Assembly: GCA_025924495.1 (NCBI GenBank)
Contig: JAICIG010000304.1
Span: 1-9,675 of the forward strand
Direction: 5' to 3'
Length of the DNA stretch: 9,675 nt
Source of the DNA: Pirellulales bacterium
GTDB taxonomy: Bacteria; Planctomycetota; Planctomycetia; Pirellulales; JAICIG01
The position numbers were made by a program, and so were the translations under genes. The notes under the pieces are model-generated. The model made no database searches. It worked only from the letters and a program-made list of their open reading frames with translations, and was not told where the DNA came from. Below, piece by piece: positions 1-7,466 of this stretch (within the stretch, counting starts at the first letter, position 1; each line of letters opens with the position of its first letter).

Positions 1-3000
1 AGGGAAACTTTGCCTGGGATGCCATTGCCGGCGAGACCGGCAGCGATTTTGGCTGGGGAATCGCCACGACCGGAGGGGGCAAAGTTTACGTGGCGGGTTC
101 GTTTTCCAACACGATGGATTTCAATCCGGGGCCGGGACTCTTCAACGTATCAGCCCACGGCTTGTGGGATGGTTTTGTCTGGGGCCTAAACTACCCGCAG
201 CAAGCGATCGCAGGCGTCGTCTGGAATGATCAGAACTCCGACGGCATCCGCCAAGCCGGCGAACCGGGCCTCGCCGGCGTGTCGGTCGCGCTCTATCAGG
301 GCACGCCGGGCAGCGGCGTTCTGGCGGCCACAACCGTTTCCGATTCGCTCGGTTTATACAGTTTCAAAGGCCTGACAAACAGCGTTAGTTACTACGTTCA
401 AGTCTACACGCCCCTCGGCGACACGTTAACGACGCAGAGTGCCGGCGGCGATCCGACCTTGAATAGCAACGTGGCGCCCGCCACCGGCCGCAGTGCAGCG
501 ATTACGTTGGCGGCGGGCCAAACTGCGGTCGCCAATGCTGGCTTCCAAGTGAGTCCTTCGGCGCCCACATTCGGGTTAGCATTCGGCGTTAAGACGATCG
601 GTTTCACCGAGGGCAGCTCAATCATTGCCGATGCCGCGGGCAACTTCTATGTTGCCGGCAGCTTCGACGGCACTTCGGTGTTCGGCTCTGGACCGGGCGC
701 CGTGACGCTTTCTACCGGCGCCAACAACGATTTCGTCGCAAAGTACTCGCCCAGCGGGGCGCTGCTTTGGGTGCGGCGGGCGGTAAGTGCGCTCTGGCAA
801 TATGATCCGAGGATTCAACTCGACGCGTTCGGCGACGTCTATGTCTCCGGTTCGATGACCGGGCAGACGACTTTCGGGTCGACCGTGCTGGCCGCCTCTT
901 CCAATACGGCGTTTCTGTGGAAGCTCGATAACCAAGGCAACACGCTGTGGGCAAAATCTGTAATCGGCGGAACATCGGACAATTCCGTCGGAATGGCCGT
1001 CGATCCGCTGGGCGATGCGTACGTGGTGGGCGCGTTCGCCGGCACGGGCACTTTTGCCACGTCGCCAAATCCCACGACTCTGACGAGCGTTGGCCATACG
1101 GATATTTTCATCGTCAAATACGACGGCAACGGCGCGCCTCTCTGGGCTAAGAGCTATGGAACCAAAGGTTCGGGTTCCAGCGATGACGGGGCGGACTCGG
1201 TCGCCGTCGACCCGTCGGGCAACGCAATCGTCACCGGGAGCTTCGATAACACGTTACAACTCGGCGGTTTCACGCTACCCGGCGGCTCTTCGCAGACTGA
1301 TTTCGTGGCGAAATTCAACGGCGCCGACGGCGGCGTCGCTTGGGCCGTTGAATTCCACAGTACGTCAAGCAGCGGTCCTTCCGTCGGCGACATTCTCCCG
1401 CTGAATCGGATAGCCGTCGACGCATCGGGGAATGTCTACACAACCGGAGTGTTCGACGGACAACTCCAACTCGATCCAACCAACGGCACGGACCTGACTG
1501 CAATTGGCACGAACGCCACCTTCATTTCGAAGCTCGACAACAACGGCAGCTTCGTATGGGGAAAGGCTTTGTTGCCCGGTTCCGGCGGCTACGACGTCGA
1601 AGGACTCGGCATTGCCGTCGACCTGCAAGGCAATGTGTACACGACAGGCGAATTTGCCTCAACGCTCAACTTCAACCCCGCAGGAACGCCCGCCGTCAAC
1701 CTGAAGGCGATCGGCGCAAGTTATGACATCTACGTCTCGGAACTTGACAGGAACGGCAACTTCGTCAGCGCACAGCAGTTCGGCGGGTCGGGCGAAGATG
1801 AAGGTACGGCCATTGCCGTCGACGCCGAGAGCAATGTCTATGTCACGGGAGTTTCGGAAGGTCCGGCGAACTTTAGCCCCTCGCCAGGCGTCTTCAACGT
1901 TGGGGCTTCGGGCGAACAGGACATTTTTGCGCTGAAATTGGCGCCAGCTGCGACTTCGCCGCTGATCAATTCGCCTCCCAGTTTCGCCATTGCGGGGGCG
2001 CCGCAGCAAATCTTGGAAAATGCCGGCCCACAAACGGCGCCGGGCTTCATCTCGATCCTTGCCGCCGGTCCCACGGTCGAAACCAACGAAACCCTGACCG
2101 CAATCGTGACCAACGACAACAGCGCGCTGTTTTCGGTGAAACCCTCGATCAATCCTGTCACGGGAACGCTGACTTACGTGCCGGCTGCCAATGCCGCGGG
2201 CGTCGCTCATGTGACGGTTGCGGTGCGCAACAACGGAGGAACCTCAGGCGGCGGCAATGACACGTCCGCCTCGCAGACTTTCACCATCAACATTACGCCA
2301 GTCAATCAGCCGCCGGGTTTCAACGCCGGCGCGGCCCAGTTTGTGAATGAAGACAGCGGCGCCCAGGCGATTGCGGGCTGGGCGACGAATATCAGTGCTG
2401 GTCCGCCGAATGAATCCGGCCAGACCCTAGATTTTCAGGTCAGCTCGGACAACAGTTCCCTGTTCTCTTCGCAACCAGCCATCGACGCGACCGGAACTCT
2501 GACCTATGCGCCTGCGCCTAATGCATACGGTCTGGCACACGTTACCGTAGTGCTGCACGATAATGGCGGCACGCTTAACGGCGGCGTCAATACTTCAGCC
2601 GCTCAGACCTTCACAATTACCGTCAATCCGGTCAACGACGCCCCGAGTTTCGTGGTCGGCGGCGATCAAACAGTCAACGAAGACGCTGGACCTCAAATCG
2701 CTGTTGGTTGGGCCACGGCAATTAGCGCCGGCCCCAACGAAGCCAGCCAGACGCTAAATTTCCTGATCAGTAGCGACGATCCCGGGTTGTTCTCCGCCGG
2801 GCCATCGATCGATCCGATTACCGGCAACTTGACCTATACGCCCGCGGCCAATGCCAACGGCGTTGCGCATGTGACCGTGCAACTGCACGACAACGGCGGC
2901 ACGCTCAACGGCGGCGTCGATACCTCGGCTGCTCAGACCTTCACGATTACCGTCATTCCGGTCAACGACGCCCCCAGCTTCACCGCCGGCGGAGATCAAA

Positions 3001-6000
3001 CGGTCGATGAAGACGCCGGTCCACAAACGGCGCCGGGCTGGGCCGCAAATATCAGCGACGGACCAAATGAGACCGGGCAGACGCTAAGCTTTCTGGTTAG
3101 CAACGACAACTCCGCTTTGTTCGCTTCGCAACCCGTCATTGATCCAATCACAGGCGACTTGACTTACACGCCAGCGGCCGATGCCAATGGTCTGGCAATT
3201 GTCACCGTGCGTCTGCACGACGACGGCGGCACGCTCAATGGCGGCGTCGATACTTCGGCCGCCCAAACCTTCACCATTACGGTGAATCCGGTCAACGACG
3301 CCCCCAGCTTCACCGCCGGCGGCGATCAGACGGTCAACGAGGACGCCGGTCCGCAGAGCATCGCCGCCTGGGCGACCAACCTAAGCAAAGGGCCGCCCAA
3401 CGAAATTGGCCAGACATTGGACTTTTTGATCAACTCCGATAACCCGGCGTTGTTCTCCTCGCAGCCCGCCATCGATCCGACTACCGGCGACTTGAGTTAC
3501 ACGCCTGCGGCCAATGCCAATGGCGTGGCGCATGTAACCGTGCAACTGCATGACGATGGGGGCACGGACAATGGCGGCGTCGATACTTCGGTCGCTCAGG
3601 CGTTCACCATTACCGTCAGCCCGGTCAATGATGCGCCGAGCTTCAGCGGCCGGGGCGACCAAACGGTTAACGAAGACGCCGGCCCGCAAACCGTAAGCGG
3701 GTGGGCCACCGCGATCAGCGATGGACCGAACGAAACCGGCCAAGCGCTGAACTTCCTGATCAGCAGCGACAACGCGGGGTTGTTCTCCGCCGGGCCGTCA
3801 ATTGATCCCGGCACAGGCAAGTTGACCTACACGCCCGCGGCCAATGCCAACGGCGTTGCGCATGTGACCGTGCAACTGCACGACGATGGGGGCACGGCCA
3901 ATGGAGGAGTCGATACTTCGGCGGCTCAGTCGTTCTCGATCACCATCAACCCGGTCAATGATGCTCCCAGCTTCACCGCCGGAAGCAATCAAATCGTCAA
4001 CGAAGACGCTGGTCCACAAAGCGTTCTCGCCTGGGCGACCGATCTGAGCAAAGGACCCGCCGACGAAGCCGGGCAGACGCTGAATTTCCAGATCAGCAGC
4101 GATAACGCCAGCCTGTTTTCGGCGGTTCCCGCCATCGATCCACTCACGGGAACTCTGACCTACACGCCCGCGGCCAATGCCAGCGGCGTGGCACACGTGG
4201 CGGTGCGATTGCATGATGATGGGGGCACGGCCAATGGCGGCGTCGATACTTCAGCCGCTCAAACCTTCACCATCACCGTAAATCCGGTCAACGACGCCCC
4301 CAGCTTTAGGGCGGGCGGCGATCAAACAGTCAACGAAGACGCCGGCCCGCAATCGGCAATCGGTTGGGCCGCTGCCATCAGCGATGGACCAAACGAAGCC
4401 GGCCAGACGCTGAACTTCCTGATTAGTAGCGATAACGCTGGTTTGTTTTCCGCCGGACCGGCAATTGATCCCAGCACCGGCAACTTGACCTACGCGCCCG
4501 CCGCCAATGCCAACGGCATGGCGCATGTGACCGTTATGCTCCACGACAATGGCGGCACGCTCAATGGCGGCATCGATACATCGGCCGCTCAGACCTTCAC
4601 AATTACCATCAATCCGGTGAATGACGCCCCGAGCTTTACTGCCGGCGCCAATCAATCGATCAACGAAGACGTCGGCACGCAATCGGTCGCGACGTGGGCC
4701 ACGAATATCAGCGCCGGCCCCAATGAATCGGGGCAATCGCTGAATTTCCTGGTCGCCAGCGACAATCCAACTTTGTTCTCGGTGCAGCCCAGCATCGACT
4801 CGAGCGGCGCCCTGAGTTACGCGCCCGCCGCGCACGCCTCGGGCCTCGCCCATCTGACGGTGCGCCTGCACGACGACGGCGGCACGGCCAACGGCGGCGT
4901 CGATACCTCGGAAGCTCAAACGTTTACAATCGCCGTCAACGTCGTTAATCGGGCGCCCAGCTTCGATGCCGGCCCCAACCAGAGCGTCTTTGAAAACGCC
5001 GGCGCGCAAACCATGGCTGGCTGGGCGACGAACATCAGCCAAGGAGCATTCGAGACCGGGCAGACGCTCAACTTTGTGGTCAACGCCGACAATGCAGCCC
5101 TGTTCTCCGTGCAGCCGGCGATCGATCCGAGCGGCACGCTGTCCTTTACGCCGGCTCCGAATGCAACGGGCGTGGCGACGGTGACCGTCCAACTACATGA
5201 CAATGCCGGCACGGCCAACGGCGGCGCCGATACATCGGCGCAGGAGACATTCACCATTACGGTTAATCGAGTCAATCAACCTCCCAGCTTCACGATCGGC
5301 CCCAAGCAAACGGTCAACGAGGACGATGGGCCGCAAACCGTCGCGGCGTGGGCCACAAATATCAGCGACGGAGCGAACGAATCGGGGCAATCGCTGAATT
5401 TCCTGGTGACGGCCGACAACCCGAGCCTGTTCTCCTCCGGCCCGGCGATTGATGCGGCGGGAAATCTGACCTTCACCCCCGCCTTGTACAAAGAGGGTAC
5501 GGCCCGGGTCACTGTCGCCTTGCACGACGATGGCGGCACGGCCAACGGCGGCATTGATACTTCGGCCGCGCAGACGTTCCAGGTCGTCATCAACCCGGTC
5601 AACCATGCTCCGACGGTCGCGGCGCCGATCTCCAATCAGACGCTCGACGAGAACGCGGCAGACCTGGTATTCGGCGTCGCGGGAGTTTTCGACGATGTCG
5701 ACATACCCAACGGCGATCATCTGACCTTGTCGCTGGCCGGCAATGACAATGCCGCATTGCTTGACGCCAGCCTGGCCGACGGCAAGGTGACGGTGCACCT
5801 GTCCCCCAACGCCTTCGGCACGGCGCATCTCGACCTGCGAGCCACCGACGGCGCGGGCCTGGCGATCGACGATCGGTTCACCGTCACTGTGAATGCAGTG
5901 AACCAGCCGCCAAGCTTCATCAAGGGCGTCGACCAACGAGTCCAACAGAATTCGGGCCCTGTCACCGTCTACGGTTGGGCCAAAAGCATTCTGGCCGGAC

Positions 6001-7166
6001 CGGCAAACGAAGCGAGCCAGACGCTCAGCTTCCAAGTGACCAGCGACACCAATACGTCGATGTTCCTCGTCGCTCCCGCCGTCGATCCGCTCACAGGCGC
6101 TCTGAGCTTCACGCCGGCGACGGGCGTTTCAGGCACGGCGACCATTACGTTGGTGCTCAAGGATAATGGCGGCACGGCTAACGACGGACATGATACGTCG
6201 GCCCCGCAAAGCCTGCAGATTATCGTCGACAGCCCGCCTGTCGCCGTAGCGGATACGTTCGTGCTGAGCGACAGTTCCAGCAATCTGGCTGCTACCGCGG
6301 GCGTGCTGGCGAACGACTCGGGACCGAACGGCTACACGCTTTCGGCCCAACTCGTCAGCGGTCCATCGCACGGCACGTTGAGTTTGCACGCCGACGGTTC
6401 GTTTACTTATGTCAAGCGCGCCGATTTCGCGGGGATGGACCAGTTCACGTACAGGGCGAGCGATGGCTTGGCACAAAGCAGCGTGGTTACCGTGCGTATT
6501 CTCTCTTATCAGGCGAGCATTATCGAAAAACTGTATGAGCAAGTGCTCCATCGCGGCCCCGAAGACGCCGGACTGTTATATTGGACGAATCGAATTCAAA
6601 GCGGCGACGCATACGGCGCGGTTGCTCAAGGCATTTTCGAGAGCAACGAACGGCTCGATCCGATTATCACGCAGTATTATCAAGACTTTTTGCTGCGGCC
6701 CGCCGAGTCGGCTGGGTTGGCCTACTGGCGCGATCAGGTGTGGAAACGCGATGGCGGCCCCGAAAATGTAATCGCCGGGATGATCAGTTCGCCCGAGTTC
6801 TTCCAATCGGCCGGCGGTACGAATGCCGATTGGGTACAAGCGCTTTACCAGCGGCTGTTGAATCGCCCCGCCGACGTCCAGGGCCTCGGTTTCTGGGACA
6901 CCCAGTTGCAGAATCATGTCGAAACCGAGCAGCAAGTGGTGCTTAGCTTTACCGAGAGCGACGAAGATCACAAGGCTCTGATCAACGGTTTCTACCAGCA
7001 ATACTTGCAGAGGGCCCCCAATCCGCTCGAACTCGAGAGTTTACTGGAGGAGATGCGCGCGGGCTCGACCCAGCGTGATATCCAGATCGAGATCATCAAC
7101 ACCGACGAGTACGGCAATACTCCCCCACCGCCCGCCGGCGGCGTCGCTAACAGGCTTTCCCCCTAG
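1..7166 (+). CDS. Giant modular surface/secreted protein, 5'-partial (SBBP propeller, SdrD_B, cadherin-like repeats, DUF4214)
   Basis: The reading frame is open from the window edge (first full codon at 3) to a TAG at 7164-7166, so 2387 residues are visible. The GTG at 90 is internal: the codons before it already encode a propeller strand. Domains in visible-residue numbering: end of an SBBP unit (about 1-65); SdrD_B-like domain (69-182, with VWNDQNSDGIRQAGEPGLAGV); seven SBBP units (189-650); thirteen cadherin/Ig-like units (658-2076), most linked by VNDAPSF-type motifs; a Big_9/cadherin-like domain (2078-2169, ADTF...GVLANDSGPNG...SFTYV); four DUF4214-type helical units (about 2172-2369); and a Pro/Gly-rich tail. 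Proteins of this kind are known from planctomycetes as secreted or surface-bound; adhesion or matrix function is inference. Asp-rich NEDAG, LHDDGG and VNDAP motifs suggest calcium binding. I see no LPXTG, PEP-CTERM or transmembrane anchor at the C-terminus. Any signal peptide would lie upstream of the window. Confidence 0.93.
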   Translation, partial: GNFAWDAIAGETGSDFGWGIATTGGGKVYVAGSFSNTMDFNPGPGLFNVSAHGLWDGFVWGLNYPQQAIAGVVWNDQNSDGIRQAGEPGLAGVSVALYQGTPGSGVLAATTVSDSLGLYSFKGLTNSVSYYVQVYTPLGDTLTTQSAGGDPTLNSNVAPATGRSAAITLAAGQTAVANAGFQVSPSAPTFGLAFGVKTIGFTEGSSIIADAAGNFYVAGSFDGTSVFGSGPGAVTLSTGANNDFVAKYSPSGALLWVRRAVSALWQYDPRIQLDAFGDVYVSGSMTGQTTFGSTVLAASSNTAFLWKLDNQGNTLWAKSVIGGTSDNSVGMAVDPLGDAYVVGAFAGTGTFATSPNPTTLTSVGHTDIFIVKYDGNGAPLWAKSYGTKGSGSSDDGADSVAVDPSGNAIVTGSFDNTLQLGGFTLPGGSSQTDFVAKFNGADGGVAWAVEFHSTSSSGPSVGDILPLNRIAVDASGNVYTTGVFDGQLQLDPTNGTDLTAIGTNATFISKLDNNGSFVWGKALLPGSGGYDVEGLGIAVDLQGNVYTTGEFASTLNFNPAGTPAVNLKAIGASYDIYVSELDRNGNFVSAQQFGGSGEDEGTAIAVDAESNVYVTGVSEGPANFSPSPGVFNVGASGEQDIFALKLAPAATSPLINSPPSFAIAGAPQQILENAGPQTAPGFISILAAGPTVETNETLTAIVTNDNSALFSVKPSINPVTGTLTYVPAANAAGVAHVTVAVRNNGGTSGGGNDTSASQTFTINITPVNQPPGFNAGAAQFVNEDSGAQAIAGWATNISAGPPNESGQTLDFQVSSDNSSLFSSQPAIDATGTLTYAPAPNAYGLAHVTVVLHDNGGTLNGGVNTSAAQTFTITVNPVNDAPSFVVGGDQTVNEDAGPQIAVGWATAISAGPNEASQTLNFLISSDDPGLFSAGPSIDPITGNLTYTPAANANGVAHVTVQLHDNGGTLNGGVDTSAAQTFTITVIPVNDAPSFTAGGDQTVDEDAGPQTAPGWAANISDGPNETGQTLSFLVSNDNSALFASQPVIDPITGDLTYTPAADANGLAIVTVRLHDDGGTLNGGVDTSAAQTFTITVNPVNDAPSFTAGGDQTVNEDAGPQSIAAWATNLSKGPPNEIGQTLDFLINSDNPALFSSQPAIDPTTGDLSYTPAANANGVAHVTVQLHDDGGTDNGGVDTSVAQAFTITVSPVNDAPSFSGRGDQTVNEDAGPQTVSGWATAISDGPNETGQALNFLISSDNAGLFSAGPSIDPGTGKLTYTPAANANGVAHVTVQLHDDGGTANGGVDTSAAQSFSITINPVNDAPSFTAGSNQIVNEDAGPQSVLAWATDLSKGPADEAGQTLNFQISSDNASLFSAVPAIDPLTGTLTYTPAANASGVAHVAVRLHDDGGTANGGVDTSAAQTFTITVNPVNDAPSFRAGGDQTVNEDAGPQSAIGWAAAISDGPNEAGQTLNFLISSDNAGLFSAGPAIDPSTGNLTYAPAANANGMAHVTVMLHDNGGTLNGGIDTSAAQTFTITINPVNDAPSFTAGANQSINEDVGTQSVATWATNISAGPNESGQSLNFLVASDNPTLFSVQPSIDSSGALSYAPAAHASGLAHLTVRLHDDGGTANGGVDTSEAQTFTIAVNVVNRAPSFDAGPNQSVFENAGAQTMAGWATNISQGAFETGQTLNFVVNADNAALFSVQPAIDPSGTLSFTPAPNATGVATVTVQLHDNAGTANGGADTSAQETFTITVNRVNQPPSFTIGPKQTVNEDDGPQTVAAWATNISDGANESGQSLNFLVTADNPSLFSSGPAIDAAGNLTFTPALYKEGTARVTVALHDDGGTANGGIDTSAAQTFQVVINPVNHAPTVAAPISNQTLDENAADLVFGVAGVFDDVDIPNGDHLTLSLAGNDNAALLDASLADGKVTVHLSPNAFGTAHLDLRATDGAGLAIDDRFTVTVNAVNQPPSFIKGVDQRVQQNSGPVTVYGWAKSILAGPANEASQTLSFQVTSDTNTSMFLVAPAVDPLTGALSFTPATGVSGTATITLVLKDNGGTANDGHDTSAPQSLQIIVDSPPVAVADTFVLSDSSSNLAATAGVLANDSGPNGYTLSAQLVSGPSHGTLSLHADGSFTYVKRADFAGMDQFTYRASDGLAQSSVVTVRILSYQASIIEKLYEQVLHRGPEDAGLLYWTNRIQSGDAYGAVAQGIFESNERLDPIITQYYQDFLLRPAESAGLAYWRDQVWKRDGGPENVIAGMISSPEFFQSAGGTNADWVQALYQRLLNRPADVQGLGFWDTQLQNHVETEQQVVLSFTESDEDHKALINGFYQQYLQRAPNPLELESLLEEMRAGSTQRDIQIEIINTDEYGNTPPPPAGGVANRLSP
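207..548 (+). other. SdrD_B-like (Cna-B type) beta-sandwich domain within the giant protein
   Basis: The segment has the family's hallmark opening, a V-W-N-D-x-N-x-D-G-I-R-Q-x-G-E-P-G-L-A-G-V pattern, followed by VALYQ and a LGLYSFKGL strand. It ends near NAGFQV. SdrD_B domains are prealbumin-like folds in which the Asp/Asn-rich first loop binds calcium; here that loop (N-D-x-N-x-D-G) is intact. The domain separates an upstream propeller fragment from the seven-unit SBBP region and probably acts as a rigid spacer. Confidence 0.85.
567..1950 (+). repeat. Seven SBBP beta-propeller units
   Basis: Seven copies of the SBBP core pattern (I/V-A-V-D-x-x-G-N-x-Y-V-x-G-x-F) begin at 621, 813, 993, 1200, 1410, 1611 and 1812, spaced 180-210 bases (60-70 residues) apart. 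Most are followed by a D-F/I-x-x-K-x-D-x-N-G strand and a WAK/WGK strand. Copy 2 (IQLDAFGDVYVSGSM) and copy 7 (AVDAESNVYVTGVS) are the most divergent. One further unit at 60-104 lies before the SdrD_B domain and belongs to an earlier propeller. Seven units would fit one closed seven-bladed propeller; this is inference from the count. Confidence 0.85.
1974..6230 (+). repeat. Tandem array of thirteen cadherin/Ig-like repeat units (about 300-336 bp each)
   Basis: Units start at 1974, 2310, 2640, 2970, 3300, 3633, 3963, 4296, 4626, 4953, 5280, 5607 and 5907. The consensus runs: A-P-S-F, then NEDAGPQ, a GWATNIS strand, GPNE..QTLNF, SSDN..LFS, P.IDP.TG.LTYTPA, ANGVAHVTVQLHD, DGGTANGGVDTSAAQ and TFTITVNPVND. 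Units 3-8 are the most alike, including at DNA level. Unit 12 (5607-5906) is a diverged cadherin-like module of about 100 residues, and unit 13 returns to the main family. All boundaries stay in frame, since each unit length is a multiple of three. The repeats probably form an extended stalk; calcium rigidification is inferred from the Asp/Asn-rich linkers. Confidence 0.92.
6234..6509 (+). other. Big_9/cadherin-like domain between repeat array and C-terminal module
   Basis: The sequence PPVAVADTF, a GVLANDSGPNG turn, VSGPSHGTLSLHADGSFTY and a FAGMDQFTYRASDG ending is the characteristic order of the bacterial cadherin-like/Big_9 family, which is common as the last or spacer module of very long secreted proteins. 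It differs clearly from the preceding 110-residue repeats. Length is about 92 residues, normal for this family. Confidence 0.82.
6516..7110 (+). repeat. C-terminal DUF4214-type helical repeats (four units)
   Basis: Four helical units begin near 6519, 6663, 6831 and 6978. Each has the pattern I/V-x-x-x-Y-x-x-x-L-x-R-x-P, then A/Q-G-L-x-Y/F-W in the first three. The fourth (QQYLQRAPNPLELESLL) has lost the G-L-x-Y-W signature. They are spaced 144-168 bases (48-56 residues) apart. DUF4214 is frequent at the ends of large exported proteins in planctomycetes, cyanobacteria and proteobacteria, and its function is not settled. Its terminal position here may mean a role in export or cell-surface retention; that is inference. 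Confidence 0.82.
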
Positions 7167-7336
7167 CCGAGCGCGCGAACCAGCCCGCACGAGCACCCCG
7201 ACAGTTTGTCGTATCTACGCGCCACGGCGCTTGGCGGGCCGGGCGCGCATCGTAGCGCGCTGCCGTAAGCGTACTGGGGCGGCGCGTCGAGCGACCCTCG
7301 AATCGTGCCGAAGCAAACGGGACCGGCGCGGCTGCC

Positions 7337-7365
7337 GATTTAAGGGGTTTTCCGGCGCATATAAT
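7337..7365 (+). promoter_or_regulatory. Putative sigma-70 type promoter for the hemerythrin pair
   Basis: A perfect TATAAT occurs at 7360-7365 in otherwise GC-rich sequence. Seventeen bases upstream sits only a weak -35 candidate (GATTTA, 7337-7342), so recognition would lean on the -10 box or an activator. Transcription would begin near 7372 and give a leader of about 95 bases that includes both inverted repeats. No transcript evidence is available here. Confidence 0.45.
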
Positions 7366-7390
7366 TAGAAGTATGGGAGTCGCTACGGTG

Positions 7391-7422
7391 CAGTGCAGTT
7401 CGCCGCCCGGACGCATGCACTG
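7391..7422 (+). promoter_or_regulatory. Inverted repeat CAGTGCA-N18-TGCACTG in the leader
   Basis: CAGTGCA at 7391-7397 is the exact reverse complement of TGCACTG at 7416-7422, with an 18-base spacer. In RNA the stem can be extended outward by three G-U pairs (7388-7390 with 7423-7425). It lies about 20 bases downstream of the predicted transcription start, so it could be an operator for a dimeric regulator or an RNA hairpin. No specific regulator motif is recognised. Confidence 0.45.
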
Positions 7423-7426
7423 TGTA

Positions 7427-7442
7427 AGCGGCGGCCGCCGCT
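7427..7442 (+). promoter_or_regulatory. 16-bp perfect palindrome just upstream of the RBS
   Basis: AGCGGCGGCCGCCGCT is self-complementary over all 16 bases. As RNA it folds into a six-base-pair GC-rich stem with a GGCC loop, ending 10 bases before the AGGAGG ribosome binding site. It may affect translation of the hemerythrin gene or be a protein-binding site. In GC-rich DNA a chance origin is possible. Confidence 0.45.
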
Positions 7443-7452
7443 GATACATTGC

Positions 7453-7458
7453 AGGAGG
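7453..7458 (+). promoter_or_regulatory. Shine-Dalgarno AGGAGG that decides the start of the hemerythrin gene
   Basis: A strong AGGAGG sits 8 bases before the TTG at 7467. The upstream in-frame TTG at 7449 overlaps this region and has no ribosome binding site of its own. The GTG at 7476 would be 17 bases away, which is too far. The TTG at 7467 is therefore preferred. Confidence 0.7.
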
Positions 7459-7466
7459 CTAGGCTC

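Larger units (their letters stand above)
7167..7448. other. Intergenic region, no gene seen
   Basis: The 282 bases between the giant gene and the hemerythrin pair hold no convincing ORF. A short hairpin CGACA-gtt-TGTCG (7199-7211) follows the stop by 32 bases but has no T-run, so I do not call a terminator. The stretch 7216-7260 is very GC-rich with overlapping GCGC/GGCG complementarity. The right half contains a TATAAT box and two inverted repeats, listed separately. Confidence 0.7.

Noticed and set aside
3651..3659. RGD tripeptide in repeat unit 6, reminiscent of integrin-binding proteins
   Set aside because: It arises where the other units read GGD, through local changes in a single unit. 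One RGD in more than 2300 residues of a presumed environmental bacterium is most likely chance.
4251..5192. 313-residue minus-strand ORF
   Set aside because: It lies opposite the cadherin-like repeats and is itself a repetitive out-of-frame shadow created by biased codons in the array; it has no RBS or recognisable domain. The 5193-6035 minus ORF is rejected for the same reason.
1974..6230. Regular repeats of about 330 bp as a possible CRISPR or satellite array
   Set aside because: Units are in-frame coding repeats with protein-level conservation and diverged DNA; there are no short identical repeats separated by unique spacers.
90..7166. GTG at 90 as the real start of the giant gene
   Set aside because: The frame is open to the window edge, and codons 3-89 already encode a typical SBBP unit (IATTGGGKVYVAGSF), so the gene begins upstream.
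7199..7211. CGACA-gtt-TGTCG hairpin as terminator of the giant gene
   Set aside because: A five-base-pair stem with no following T-run; too weak to call.
7075..7368. 97-residue plus-strand ORF running out of the giant gene into the intergenic region
   Set aside because: It starts out of frame inside the DUF4214 coding sequence, is Arg/Ser-rich with no domain, and shows no RBS-driven start.
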